From Caenorhabditis elegans (taxonomy: Eukaryota > Nematoda > Chromadorea > Rhabditida > Rhabditidae): a stretch of 64,000 nucleotides of DNA. The notes under the pieces are model-generated. The model did no database searches and was not told the DNA's origin. It saw only the letters and a program-made list of their open reading frames with translations. Shown here in pieces: positions 1-11,834 of the stretch. The stretch lies in assembly GCF_000002985.6 (NCBI RefSeq), contig NC_003284.9, forward strand, positions 11,842,001-11,906,000, given 5' to 3'. Both the position numbers and the translations under genes were made by a program. How positions within the stretch are numbered: the stretch's first letter is position 1; the number at the start of each line of letters is the position of its first letter.

Positions 1-1657
1 TAAAAATACCAAACTTCCAAATTGCCAAGCTTGAAAACTTCACAGCCAACAACTGTTTAGTTCAATTGACTTGAGCCATGTTGTTAACGAAACTTTCGAT
101 TTTGTTCCACCAGTAATCACCCAAATATCATTTTCCGAGAATAAGGGTTGTTAAAGTAATCACTAAATTCTAATCTTCATTGTGTCACTACTCATTAATT
201 TTTTCCTTCGCGAGATTCTATTCACAATCAATTTAAGTTATCGGCAACGTGACAAATTTGATTAATTTCGTCAAAATGTCTTTTTTTTCAATGCTAAACA
301 CAAATTTCAAAAGTTTTCATATTTTTGAAAATATTATGTAAAAGCTTCATGAATGCCTATTTATTCAAAATGTTCCATGCTCAGTAATAATAAATTTTAG
401 CCTATTTTCGATTTCGTCATAAGCTTGTTGTTGATTTATAACATTAAAAATCAGGTAATAAATTAGAAAAAATTATTCAACTGATTATGGAAATTCGCAC
501 ATAAATCTCAGCATTGCAAAATAGTCCAATGATGAAATACGATACGATTTCATATAAGTTCATGACCAAATTTGCAATTTATGAAAGTGAGCTGTCAAAC
601 TTTTTTAAACTCTGCTTTCGTTTATTCAAAATCACTGGTACCTAATCTGTGATTAAATATTTCCTAATTAATTAAAGTTACTGTCAATTTGAGCATACTT
701 ATTTATATTTCACACGAGTTTTTTTGAAACGTCACAGTAGTTTTTGTTCTGAAAGGGTCAATTCTCTGAACACATCAGTCATTGGTCGGATACAAATATT
801 AATGTTGTCTTTCTTTTTCCCTTATTCTAGGCATCCGTAATTCCATTACGAGATTGCGAAACCATGCGAGAAAAAAATTTGATTTTTGTTTGGATTTTCT
901 TGCGCCAAAATTATGTGCTTAATAATGATATAGAGAAGTTGGACAAAGTTTATTTATGTATAAATACAATGAGCCGGTAAATCTCGTGCAATTTTTTTGT
1001 TGTTTTAAATTTTTAGGTACAGTTTTGCATCTACATTTCCAAAAGAAAGCTAGTTGTAAGAACAATTAATAACTCGAAAACTGCTTATTTGGGCATTTGT
1101 AGACTCTTGAAACTAGTAATTAAATTATGCGGGAACATTGGAATATTTCATTCTCTGCTAAAAAATAAACGTACACTTTCTATTATTTTTCTGTTGAAAA
1201 AAACAGCATTTTCTTGCAATCTGAAAACTAATGTAACAGCGATGAGATAAGGTTTGTGTAAACTGATATGTAGATTTATAGTTTTTAATCATCCTGGAAT
1301 CTAATTGGTTGACAATTCAGATCACAATTACTATAAAAGAACGTTTTGTTCTGTCGTTTTTAATGAGCGAAATGTTTTGTATGATCTTTAATTGTCATCA
1401 ATATGAACGGACGCTATACTTTCGTTACATACATGTGTACCCGTTGTCATGGACTGATGTTGAGAACATTATGATACATTATTGTTTACAATAATATTTC
1501 TTTTTATTTAGTTCCTTGTCTATCATTAATAACTTTACTCATTCTTCTTTATTTATTTTACGTTTAATCAGCCATAAATTTTATTCCAGAGCATCTCACT
1601 TCAGCATTTTTAAAGTTTTAATTTTAAATGTTTGTTTGTTTATTCTAAAAAAACAAT
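1..1657. other. AT-rich non-coding stretch, possible stray exon
   Basis: I see no convincing gene here. The DNA is AT-rich with many A and T runs. One weak candidate is on the plus strand at about 831-980: a fair acceptor (TTATTCTAG) is followed by an open frame of about 50 codons ending in TAA near 978. It could be the last exon of a gene that starts left of the window, but there is no partner exon to test it. The last part (about 1500-1662) is pyrimidine-rich and ends in TTACAG just before the first gene, so it is probably the outron or a 5' UTR intron of that gene. Confidence 0.4.
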
Positions 1658-1665
1658 TACAGGAC

Positions 1666-3110
1666 ATGCTGCTCCTGCGTATTATTGTCTCAGGCATCTG
1701 TCTTGTAGCTCTTGCTCACAGCTATCGCGAAGAACCATACCACACTCTCAAAGTTCCATTCAGTTCAGCAAAAGGAGGACAGATTTCAAAGGAGGTATTC
1801 ATCGAGTTCTACTCCCACACTGGTAAAATTTAATCATAGTTACATATCAGCATAATTTAAATTGCAGTTCTCACTGAACAGGATGTTGCACTGCGTATGA
1901 CAGTACTATCTTCCGAAGAAGTGTCAATGTCTGTCGACAAATGTGGAAAGAGACTATTCGAAACATCTGAAGACATCAAGAATGCGACTTATCTATTCAC
2001 ACGGGAATGGATCGACACCATTCTCACAGGAATTTATGAAATTTGCACTGTAAAGAATGAATACCAGTAAGTAATAATTTTCGATTTTGATTGCTCAAAA
2101 CCAACTCTAGCAAATTTTTGAATATTGAAAGATACCACAATTATCTATGCATTTTTTTATTTTAAGAATTGATATAACCATTGACTGCAAAGGACCATGC
2201 AATGGAACTATCATCTTCTCAATATCGAATCAACAACCGGAAAACATTCAAGACAAGAAATCGAATCCAGCAGAAGGAAGTATTCCATTTGCGACATCTG
2301 GAGATAGCGTTCCAGTGAATGTTTCATCGGACATTGGGTTGGTTATCGAAGCAGGTAAGTTGCTGCTAAAAATTAAACCATTAATAAACTACCTCATTTT
2401 CAGCTTTTATGAATCCGAGTGTCCGAGTCGAAATTGAAGTGGAGTACTCAACACCGTACACCATGGTCATTGGAAAGTGTGGACTGACCATGTTGAGACT
2501 TGAAGGAAATGGAGAACTGAAAAAGCATAACTTTGGTTGGGATGAGACAAAACTCTTACGTCTTGTGAAAGCTACTCAATGCCCCGGAGACAACAGTGAC
2601 ACGTGAGTGAATAATTATACTTACCTTGAGAATTAGCTTAGTAGCTTCATGTTCCCAGGATCCGTATACTTTTAAAAATACAGATCTAACCTGATAAATT
2701 TAATAGGTTCGAGGCACAAATTAAGTGGGATTTTGTTTGAACACCAAAAGGTTAAAACTGGGTCTGTTAATTGGGTCAAAATAGGTTCACCTGCAATACA
2801 CTTTAGTGTGAGCCGTGAACAAACAGGGAGACATACGTCGGCCCTATTTGCTCTATTAAAAGCTACATAAAGTTCCCTTTCCAGCATCGACTATGTGATG
2901 TCATCGGAGAAAGCAGGTAGTGGTACTCTTAAGTTCTCGATGATGCGACACCAGTCCAAAATGGATCGTCACCCAGCAAACATGTTTGATACAATGGAGC
3001 TCGCCCGTGGAGTTCCAAAGCATCATCCGTCCGATGAGAAGACCCCAACTCAGTCTTCAAATGTCGTTCGCACTTTCTTTGTGCTTCTCCTTGTCTTGAT
3101 TGGATATTAA
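1666..3110 (+). CDS. secreted or GPI-anchored protein, 5 exons
   Basis: The exons are 1666-1822, 1868-2066, 2167-2354, 2404-2602 and 2885-3110. All junctions are GT/AG and the frame joins through to give 322 residues. The start was chosen because a TTACAG acceptor lies three bases before the ATG, as for a trans-spliced leader, and the first residues form a signal peptide (MLLLRIIVSGICLVALAHS). The body is polar with scattered cysteines (for example the CKGPC motif in exon 3) and no membrane segment. The last eleven residues are hydrophobic (FFVLLLVLIGY) after a polar stretch, the usual layout of a GPI-anchor signal. I do not recognise the family. Secretion and surface anchoring are inferred; the function is unknown. 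Intron 4 (2603-2884) is the longest and holds nothing obvious. Confidence 0.8.
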
Positions 3111-4438
3111 TTAAAATCCTTAGAGTCCAAATTTAATGTTCCAAAAAATCTAAATGCTTGATTCTTATCTTTTCTTCATTCTTTCACAATCCGAGTAAAT
3201 TGAGTTTTCTTTATACTTATGAAAACTGAATATTTTTCAACGTGATTCATTTCCCTGTCGATAACTTTTGTAATTTAATGTGTCAAAAACATAATGATAC
3301 TAGTTGTTTCTTTTGTTTCAAGATAAATTCAATCTGTAAGTTACAGCAAAATACAGCTGTTGTACCCACTTTCACTAGTATCCATCATGCAACTTTGAGT
3401 GAAACATATGATTTTTTTGAAGCTTTGAAACTTTTAAACAACTTTTTCGGGTTTTCAGAATGATTTCAAAACTATCGAAAGCCACCAAAAAAAAACTTAT
3501 GAAAATTTGCGTAGTTTTTACAACTTTCAAAATATTCCAGAAACTGAAGGAAAATTTTCAGAAACTTCAAACAACTTTGAAAATCTTCGAAATTTTTATC
3601 AGACTTGAAATTTTGTATTTTAGGTGACCTTTTGATATGATTTGTTGTACTTATTATAGAAAAACAGAAATTATTGTCTCAAACGTCTAGTGGCACCAAA
3701 AAACTTTATAAAAGCCATGTACAAATTTGGCTCTAAAATGACTCAAAAATGTTGAAATTGTCCGAAAATGCACCAAAATGTTTCGAGGTGTGTAATTTAA
3801 CATATTTAAAATTTTAGAAAAAAATTCCGCTCAGTAGCTTCATGTCGGTCTTAAAGGTCATAAAATTCTAAAAATCGAGCTTTTGCATGCTTTCAGTTAT
3901 TTCCCTGATACAAAAAACAAAAAGTACACCCCCAAAGTACACAAATAAGTAAAAACAATTGGGCGTAACTTTTTTGGAATTATCGTCTTTCAAAACATTT
4001 TTGATAGTTTATCTTATATTATTTATTTAATTAAAGTACATGTAAAGCCAATGAATAATCAAAGATCTAGAAATTGGAAATGAGTGTAACGTTTAGACGT
4101 CTTGATGCTCTATAATTATTTTGTTATGTATCAAAAAAAACGAATTGAAAATAAAAAGTTAATACTCACTAGTGAGTGAACTCAGTTTGTTTTTTGTACT
4201 TTGGTTTATTTTTAACTTGTTTCTAATACAGATCTCAACATTTTCCAATATTTAATTGTTGCAAACATAACGTTATAAAATGCTTTTCAGAGCTCACAAC
4301 ACCCCTCCTTTTTTATTGCTTTTTCATTGGGAAAAACAATGTAACTGTCAAAAGTGAAAACTTTAAAAAATTTGTGTGATATTTTACAATAAAATTATTG
4401 CACAAAAGTATCAGAAATGCTTAATTGCCTTTAATAAT
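3111..4438. other. non-coding intergenic stretch
   Basis: This lies between two convergent genes. It contains short, repeatedly mutated oligo-A/T phrases of the AAAATTTTCAGAAACTT type between about 3470 and 3800. I see no RNA gene and no open frame with splice support. Confidence 0.5.
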
Positions 4439-5160
4439 TTAAATGAATTCGAATGCAAGTTTTGTCAAAACGTTTCCCATCTTTCCACTATCGACTTCAT
4501 TTTGCCCAAGCAAACTTTGAAGTTTTTGAAGAAATTCGAGTAAGTCAATTGCTCTCTTAGCTGCAGCAATTAAGGCACCTTTTTCCATTGAAGTGCACTC
4601 TAATTTAGAACCGACACACTCAGCGGATCCTCTCAACAATTCTATTTTTGAGAATTCACTTTGCGTTGACATTACGGCTTCAGAACACATTTTAAAATGG
4701 GCTTTAATGTTTTTTCCTTCCTGAAATGTATTTTTCATATACTTTGAAAATATAATAATTCTCAAACTTTTTCCACGCAATCAAACCCAGCATGGTATAC
4801 TTGATGTCCAATTAACATGAGAGCGTCATAAATATATTTCAAGCTTTTTACTCCATGACATTTCGATGGTATAAAACAAGATGTATTTTCATCGCATCTT
4901 TGTTTGAAACAAGTTCTTCGAATGTAGAAAAAACAAGGTATTTATCCTGAATATTGAGATTGTGGTTTAAAAAAAACGAACGTTACCGATTGCGAAATAA
5001 GACAATTTCCTATTTGAGAAGATTCCTGTTCACAATTTGTAGTGTTTGTAGTATCTATATCAATGCCAAAACCTTCATCATCTACTGGTTCATTTGTTTC
5101 AATGACAGACGCCGAAAGCAGAGAAACTGACGTAATCAAAAGAATAAAATACTTAAACAT
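4439..5160 (-). pseudogene. T20D4.11/DUF19-like secreted protein with an apparent frameshift
   Basis: Exon 1 is 5160-4987 and encodes a signal peptide (MFKYFILLITSVSLLSA) followed by an acidic linker and the pair CEQESSQIGNC. Exon 2 is 4946-4768 and exon 3 is 4720-4439, with good splice sites. Exon 2 opens in the expected frame, but the conserved cysteine region (CFIPSKCHGVKSLKYIYDAL) is in the +1 frame. The switch falls at a run of four A (minus strand) at 4889-4886; five would restore the frame. Exon 2 is 179 bp, and 180 would keep phase 0 to phase 0, so a one-base deletion fits exactly. The cysteine spacing and exon plan match the two genes to the right, which suggest the nematode T20D4.11-like (DUF19) secreted family of unknown function. 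It may be a real pseudogene, a strain-specific allele or a sequencing error. Corrected length would be about 211 residues. Confidence 0.6.
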
Positions 5161-5199
5161 TTTGAAATCACAGTAAAACAATATCTGTTACTGGTTTTT

Positions 5200-5917
5200 A
5201 TGCAAAAGTTTTTGAACATGTATATGAAAAACATGAGAAATTGTGTAAAAACATTCGTATATACTCAATATACATTTTATATTGACTTTTCTGAGAATTT
5301 ATTGAAAACATTAAAATAAACTTGATGTTTGATTCCTGTTTTTAAATTTCGTCTAAAATAAAATAAATTTTATAAAGTTAGAGCAACAATAAAAAATCAA
5401 CGGATGGAATTTTCATCCGGGCTCGTCACCTTTCACTTTGCCGCGTTTCACATGTAGATCTATGAGCCTCCTTGTTTTTGACAATGAGTAAAATATGGAG
5501 GGCCCGTATCCCAGGAAACATGACTGTCAAAAAGTCCGTATCCCAGGAAACATGACATGTCAAAAAGTAGGCTTATTTTTTCATAATGCCAGCCGACAGC
5601 CGCTCAGCCCTGCAAGACAAGTGAGCTCTGTTCTTGTGGCTCTGGAAAGTTTTTTTTTGATGTGTAGAACCTACTACACTGTAGATCTTGTGAGAAAAAT
5701 TCAGTTCGGAACTCACAAGAATATAGATTATTTTAGGCACAGTTTATGCTGACAATTTTGAAAAAAAATTTAGGAAGTCTTATCGTCAAATTTTATACCT
5801 TTCTGAGCCTGTTCAACACAAAAGGTTCTATCGAAACGTTTACATTTGCAGATGTGGGATGCAAATTTTTAGCATATATTTCAAAACAAAGAATGTATAT
5901 TTCAAAATTGGTGACAA
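5200..5917. repeat. intergenic stretch with a short tandem duplication
   Basis: The phrase CCGTATCCCAGGAAACATGA plus TGTCAAAAAGT occurs twice in a row at about 5504-5535 and 5536-5569. The surrounding 5400-5720 is richer in GC than the flanks and looks like part of a dispersed non-coding repeat. I see no gene. Confidence 0.5.
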
Positions 5918-6681
5918 TTAAAAAGTTAAATATGCCAAATTGTTGACAACTTGAATCAGTTGTTCTTTAGAAATTTGCGATATTGATGTTTGGATTTTTT
6001 CATAAAGCATGTCGGGTTTGTCGAAGAACTCCATCAGTTTGACAACCTTTTTGGCAGCAGACATTAATGCTGTTATTTCATCAGGAGGGCAAACCAAATG
6101 CGAAAATGCACAGTCAGCAACTCCTCTCATCAAGAACGATAATGAAAATTGTGATTTTTCCTCGTTGGACACCATCTTCTCATAGCATTTCTGCGCATTC
6201 GTGGTAATGGAACTGAATTCCTAAACGAAAATAATATTTAGAGTAAACGCGTTAAAATTATCACCAGTGTCATGCATTCAAATCCTTCCCGGTAAACTTT
6301 GTTACCAATATAAAAAACAGCATCGTGGAAGTATTTCAAGACTTTCACTTCCGTGCAAGCTGGTGAGCTAAAACAAGTTGCATTCTTAAATCCGTCAATC
6401 ATTGACAACATATAAGTTTTATTTATCAGAGAATGTGCATTTTGTGATCCAATATCCAATTCTTTCTAAAATAAATTGAATGTATAACATAAAATTGTTT
6501 GCAAACTTACAGCAACAACAGTGAGACAAGCACTCAGTTCATTTATTTCAGTCTCACATTTTGAAATTGTTTGATTATAAAGTTCTATTGTAGAATAAGT
6601 TTCGTTGATAACTATTGTTTTGCCAATGTTTTCAGATTTAGCTAAGACAGCAAAGAATAGGATGACAAAACGGTTAGTCAT
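5918..6681 (-). CDS. T20D4.11/DUF19-like secreted protein
   Basis: Three exons, 6681-6511 (171 bp), 6465-6265 (201 bp) and 6220-5918, all phase 0, encode 224 residues. The start was chosen at the methionine that opens a signal peptide (MTNRFVILFFAVLAKS); an upstream in-frame ATG would bury it. The mature part has paired cysteines in the order C-x8-C in exon 1, a CFSSPAC motif and a GFEC motif in exon 2, and further cysteines in exon 3, with KxLKYFHDAVFYIGNKVYREGFEC closely matching its left neighbour's LKYIYDALMLIGHQVYHAGFDC region. This pattern is typical of nematode T20D4.11-like (DUF19) extracellular proteins, whose function is unknown. It is the middle member of a same-strand tandem trio, presumably arisen by local duplication. 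Family assignment is inference from cysteine spacing. Confidence 0.75.
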
Positions 6682-7459
6682 TGAAAATATCACCTGGACA
6701 ATAATCAACTTGCCATATTTTATACAATAATATTTCAAAACATTAACGAACGGTGACGAATTTTCTCATAACATAATAGTGTGCTTGACATGGAGCCTAA
6801 AAAGTTGAATCATACAATTTTTTTAGAACATTTATAAAAATAGATTTTAGTTATTGCATTTTATTTTACTACATTGTGATTATTTTGAAAATCATTATAG
6901 ACTATGTATTATTATTATTATTTTCACATTTAGATGCACCAGTAATTAGAAAAAATAACCTTTCTTTATTTCACTAAAAATTATCAAAACTTTTTTCCAG
7001 ATAAATCTTGCAAATTTCCAGAAATTTAGTCTCCTTTGGGATCTTTTTTTGCAATTGTACATAGAACCTTCTTCTGTGAAAAATTTAAAACTACGTTTTG
7101 CAAAAATTGTTGGATACCAGAATGTTACCAAAAAATTTAAAACTTTGCTTTACGTTTTTGAAACTTCAAATAATTGTTTATTATTAGAAAAATAGAAGTG
7201 ATGAGCATTTATAATTTTGATGTTTTTTTGTATAAATTTCAAAAATAAAAAAACAAATTTTAACTTTTTTTCAGTCAGTCTATCTATTTTACAAGTTTTT
7301 GACCCCTATCCTGATATTTTTATTGTTTTTTTCGCAAAGAAATACGTTTATGTAAGAGTCAATTATTGATGTGAACTATCGGCTTTTTTTTGAAGAAGAC
7401 TGGAAAACTTTATTTACTCTTTATTATTATCAAGGTTGATTTTTTCGCTTGAAAATTTA
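6682..7459. other. non-coding intergenic stretch
   Basis: This is AT-rich sequence between two tandem paralogues. It should contain the promoter of the gene to its left and the 3' UTR of the gene to its right. I see no further structure. Confidence 0.5.
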
Positions 7460-8124
7460 TTACAACAAATAAAATTTCAAAGTTATCATTGTTACACAGA
7501 TAGAAAGAAAAAGACTGAATCTTGAAGCACCTTTCGTTTTTTGTTGTACTTCTTTGACATAATCGTTGAGAACAGAAATGGCTCTGTAACCTGCCTTTGC
7601 AGCGAATTCTTTGAATAATTGGTCCTCTGTACTGCAATTTTCTATAGCGTTGTTTTTCTGTAAAACAAATACGTAAAAACAGCGTAACATAGCAAACAGT
7701 AACAACATACAGGATGAATGCAGTCGTCCGAAATTTGATCAATGTTATCATCCATTACTGTCACAAAGTTTTGAATTGTTTGATTCACAGCCGAATTTAG
7801 GCAAAGAGCATACTTGAAACATGAACTGTGATACAATTCAAGTTTCAACGTTATCGTTTTATTAATGTTACCAGAAATCAAGTCTTCTTCATTGATCTTT
7901 TTGTACGCGTTCTGAAAAAAATTTATTTCTGTAAATTTGTTTAGTAAACTAACATGAAGTCCGTCTATGCAAGTTTCAAATATTTTTAGATGAGTGATAC
8001 ATAATGATTTGTTGGAATCAACACTGTTTGCTGGTGGGATTTTTTTCTCTGAACTACTTTCTGCCGAAAGAGAATTTCGAATAAAGAAAACAGTTAGACA
8101 GAATAATACAATTCGAGTATTCAT
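7460..8124 (-). CDS. T20D4.11/DUF19-like secreted protein, third tandem copy
   Basis: The exons are 8124-7954 (171 bp), 7911-7711 (201 bp) and 7657-7460, giving 189 residues. The first intron is 42 bp and contains no stop, so the frame also reads through it. I spliced it because GTTAGT and TTTTTTCAG flank it and because exon lengths 171/201 then match the neighbouring paralogue exactly. The protein starts with a signal peptide (MNTRIVLFCLTVFFIRNSLS), has C-x8-C and C-x4-C pairs like its neighbours, and ends in a hydrophobic tail (FSLFLSICVTMITLKFYLL). That tail could be a GPI signal or a C-terminal anchor; the middle copy lacks it. Function is unknown. Confidence 0.7.
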
Positions 8125-8953
8125 TTTGAATTGACGTTTTGCGATGATACATTTGTCTTTTATGTGAACGAAAATCCAATAAATTTTGTTTTTGAAACAA
8201 AAAACAGTCAGCCGACGTTCAGAAAAACAATGCTGACGGGAAAAAAACAGTGAATAATATAGTTATTCTTTCATTTTTGTAAACAGAAAAGCAAGAAAAA
8301 ACCACTACAATAACAAGGCTGGCCATGAAACTCGATGAAAACAGATTTTATTGTTCAAAAAGTAACTTTAAGATTTAAGAGTTATAGAACTACGTAAAAA
8401 TCTTTACTTAACAGACAAATACTAATGTTACACTTTTCAACCTCTTTTTTCAAAAAAACATGTTCAAATATGAACAGAGAGCAATTTTTTTATCTTTTTA
8501 TCAAAAAATTGTGAGATGTGCGTTATGTGTATCGAAATGAAGCCTATTTTTCTCCTTATAGGACATCAATAATCCAAATATTTTCTCAGTACTATTTTTT
8601 TCAAAACTTACCATAATCGTCAACCCTAATGAATTTTTACAACGTTGAATCCCACCCAACATGTCAAAAATACAGGAAAAAACAGATATTCAGACTTATT
8701 CAACACTGAACAATTTGTTTAGTTAGGTAAAAAGCTTTGTGAAAGCTTTCTTTTAGCTTCGTGAAAAATGTCAAATTTTAAAATACTGTACCTAAAGTTT
8801 CAGAACCATTTTCATCGTTTTGTGGTTTATTTCTTCATCGTGTGGAAAACTGTTTTTACAGAATTCTACAGCATGACGCATATTCTTCATCTTTGTCAGT
8901 GTTGTGTTTCTTATTTGGTTATACTTGTCGCCTCAATACTTTTTGTTTTCAAA
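8125..8953. other. divergent intergenic region
   Basis: This AT-rich stretch lies between a minus-strand gene on the left and a plus-strand gene on the right, so it should hold both promoters. No conserved site stands out by eye. Confidence 0.4.
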
Positions 8954-9729
8954 ATGCAAGTTTGGATCTTACTTGTTTGTTGTTTCAATTTGATATATGC
9001 GTTACATAATGAGAATGTAACCGAATCTATGTTGTAAGAGTTAATCTAAAGGTGGAGTGTGTCCGGAGGACAAATGATTTAAAATCCCTTTTATGGTGCT
9101 AAAATGACCATGTATCGTAATACAACTTTTCAAAAAAAATTTTGACTTTTTTAAATCGAGTCAAAAAGCGGGGTAGACTGGGTAAGTGCCTCTTTTCAAG
9201 ATATCTAAAGAAAAGTCGCACTTTCGAACACCTACAAAGAATGATAATTTTAAACACAATTAGAACATAAATTGAAAGAAAAATTTTTTTGATCGATAGG
9301 GGAAAACTAGAGTTTTCGCAGCTTTTTGACTTGAAATTAAAAAAATCACTGAATAGTTTCATAATGTTATTAGGTCATTTAATCACCATAGATAATGGTT
9401 TTTAATAAATTCCCCACTGGGTGCATTCCAGCTTCAATAATATTTTAAAGTTGTTCAAGAGAAATTTCAGATCACTGCAAAATTATACTTCAAGAAATGT
9501 TTATCGACCAGTGTCCGTAAATTCAAGGCGAAAACCTTCTTCAACACTAGATGAATTATTCGATCTCAACACATTTTTCACATGCTACGTCATTATTATA
9601 TTTCTTTCTCTGATATTTTTATTCATCATGATGAGCATTTATACTGATGTACTTCTAACAGCGTTGTCAGCCAAACTCAAACTTTGGTGGAGACAGGTGG
9701 CAATTTTATTCAGCAAGTGTAGAAAATAA
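8954..9729 (+). CDS. small single-pass membrane protein
   Basis: Two exons, 8954-9033 and 9432-9729, join in frame (phase 2) through GTAAGA and GCATTCCAG to give 125 residues. The N-terminus is a signal-like segment (MQVWILLVCCFNLIYA). A basic linker follows, then one strong membrane span (about FFTCYVIIIFLSLIFLFIMM), and a short basic C-terminus that ends with SKCRK. The reading frame is also open upstream of the chosen ATG, but that extension adds only hydrophobic low-complexity sequence. I do not recognise a family. The 398-bp intron is long for this region and contains no evident element. Confidence 0.55.
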
Positions 9730-10819
9730 ATGTATATTTTCGGGCACAGTGATTTCTAAAATGTTTAATGTTCTAAAAAATTACATGGCCAATAATATTG
9801 TGGTTTTGTCAGTTTTTGTGGGCATAATATTGATTCGCTCAAATATTTCAGACGCATACGAACAAAAAGGCAAATTCGCGGCATAAACATGATATAGGTG
9901 GTAGATCTAATTTTAAAAAATAAAAGGAGATAAACCAAAAAAAAAACACATTTATATTAATTCCCAGACGAATTTAAATAATTATACGTTTTGAAGTGGT
10001 CTGGTGAGCATAGCAACCTGCATATTCTTATACACACAACGAAAAAACTGGCCGAAAAGTTGAACTTTCAGACTTATGCTGGTTTTTAAAACACGTTTCA
10101 TAATGAAATTCGCTTAGGTTTGTTTCATTTTCATTCATACTGAGTAATCTTAAATAAGTTATCATACTAAATTCACATGAATAGTTTTTAAGTGGTTTTC
10201 ACTCGAAATAAAGAATTCAACATCGTCAAAAGTGTGTTGATTTTCTAGCCCGTACTCATACTTCTCATCACACTCGAGTTTTTCTCACAGCTTCTCTTTT
10301 TAGCTCTCTCGTGATACGTTTTCTTTGCTTTTTGCTTGTTATGCAACATTCATGTGGTTATCAGTAGAAGAAGGTGGTTCAAATACCTTGTTTAAACAAA
10401 TAATTCGACAATTTCCAGGTTGTTTGCCAACTGTTTCGGTAAAACAATTATAATTTGACTTTTTTCATTTTGAATAAGATTTTATAATTGTCAGTTTTCT
10501 GCTGTTGTGCTTTATGATTAAATCGAATTTTGTTCAAAACCAGCTGTCAATAATGAAAACCTTATACATGAATTAGCAGTCCTAGTTAAATAATTCATTT
10601 ATTCGAAGAAGAAAAAACTACATATGATTCACTCTCTTGTGTCACACCTTTTCTTCTTTTTGCCTATTTATTTTATTCCCCAATTACTTTAAAATTTCAA
10701 AATTTAATCGTTTTACCTGATTGAAACCGAATTTCAAGTTTTGAATTTCGCTCTTCGATTTTTTCCCTCTCTAGTTACTTTTTATATATTTTCAGGCTTT
10801 TCGGCCATATTGAGCTGAA
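9730..10819. other. intergenic region upstream of the eh1-motif gene
   Basis: No gene or RNA is seen. The 10200-10380 part is richer in pyrimidine-purine mixed sequence. The last 50 bp before 10820 contain a TTTTCAG that could serve as a trans-splice acceptor for the next gene (about 10790-10796). Confidence 0.4.
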
Positions 10820-11463
10820 ATGGCGTCGCCTCATGGAATTAATACCCCAGAGACTAAACACGAATTTTCTATAGAAGTCTTATTGAAAGAGGTAACACAA
10901 TATTAACTGCAACTATGAAAAAAAAAAGTGATGAAATATTTCAGCCATTCAAGGAAACAAAAAAGCTGTCGGAAAGCTGTCATAAATCTCAAGAATCGAT
11001 GAATGGAGATCTTTTAATAAACACCGAAAAGCAACACGCAAAGATTCAAAACAAACATCCACGGAATTATTTCACAGAACCCCCATCGATTGAATGTTGT
11101 GTCCGAGAGAACCAAGGATTGCCACCACATCCACGCGCAAATCAGTACCCAGCCCATTTCTGCAAGGCAATGGTGGCCTACTGTGAAGATCCGTATTGGA
11201 CAGAACGCACAGTGCCACTTCCGCCAGGGCTTGTTGTACCACGTCGCCCTCTAGACTACTACAATATCATACCAAACTTGTCGCCACCACCAGAGGATTT
11301 CAATTGGATTCCTCCTAATGAGCCTCCTCCAATTGAAATACCAAAAGAAGCTTATGAGTTGTTTTATGAAAGAAGGAAAATATATTTTGAAAATCTTCAC
11401 AAAAACCGGAAAACTGAGTCGGCAAAGATTCGCAAACAAGGTGATGGTCCTAGTTTACAATGA
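10820..11463 (+). CDS. proline-rich protein with N-terminal eh1-like motif
   Basis: Exon 1 is 10820-10891 and exon 2 is 10945-11463, joined in phase 0 across a 53-bp intron, giving 196 residues. Residues 16-22 read FSIEVLL, which fits the engrailed-homology-1 pattern (FxIxxIL/L) used by transcription factors to bind Groucho/TLE co-repressors. The rest is polar, then rich in proline and aromatic residues (for example PPPEDFNWIPPNEPPP), and ends in a basic tail. There is no homeodomain, zinc finger or other DNA-binding fold visible. A role as a co-repressor-binding nuclear protein is possible but rests on the short motif alone; such motifs occur by chance. I do not recognise the gene. Confidence 0.65.
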
Positions 11464-11834
11464 AATAAACAAACTGTGAATACTTTTCATTCCGAATAAC
11501 CTTTAAAATAACTTGATAATAACTGAACCTCTAATCAATTCAGAACTTCTGTTGAAACCGATTTTGGTATTTTCCTCTGTAAAAAACATTTGCTTCAATA
11601 AAAAATGTAAACTATTCGATTGATAATGTAAATGTATTTTATAACAAATGATTATCATACATACTTCCTTAATTTTATATGTTCACTTCTTTTGAGAAAT
11701 GATAAATTGTGAATAAAATTGTATTGCTGAGATGCTAAAATACTAACATGTTCAAAAAAGGTTCGTGAAAAAGCAAAAATACAAAGTCTTGAGATACACT
11801 ATCCAGATCGTGATGTCAAAAATGATTCAATGTA

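Noticed and set aside
5497-5752. 85-codon plus-strand frame across the 5.5-kb duplication
   Set aside because: It is generated by a tandem non-coding repeat and has no splice support.
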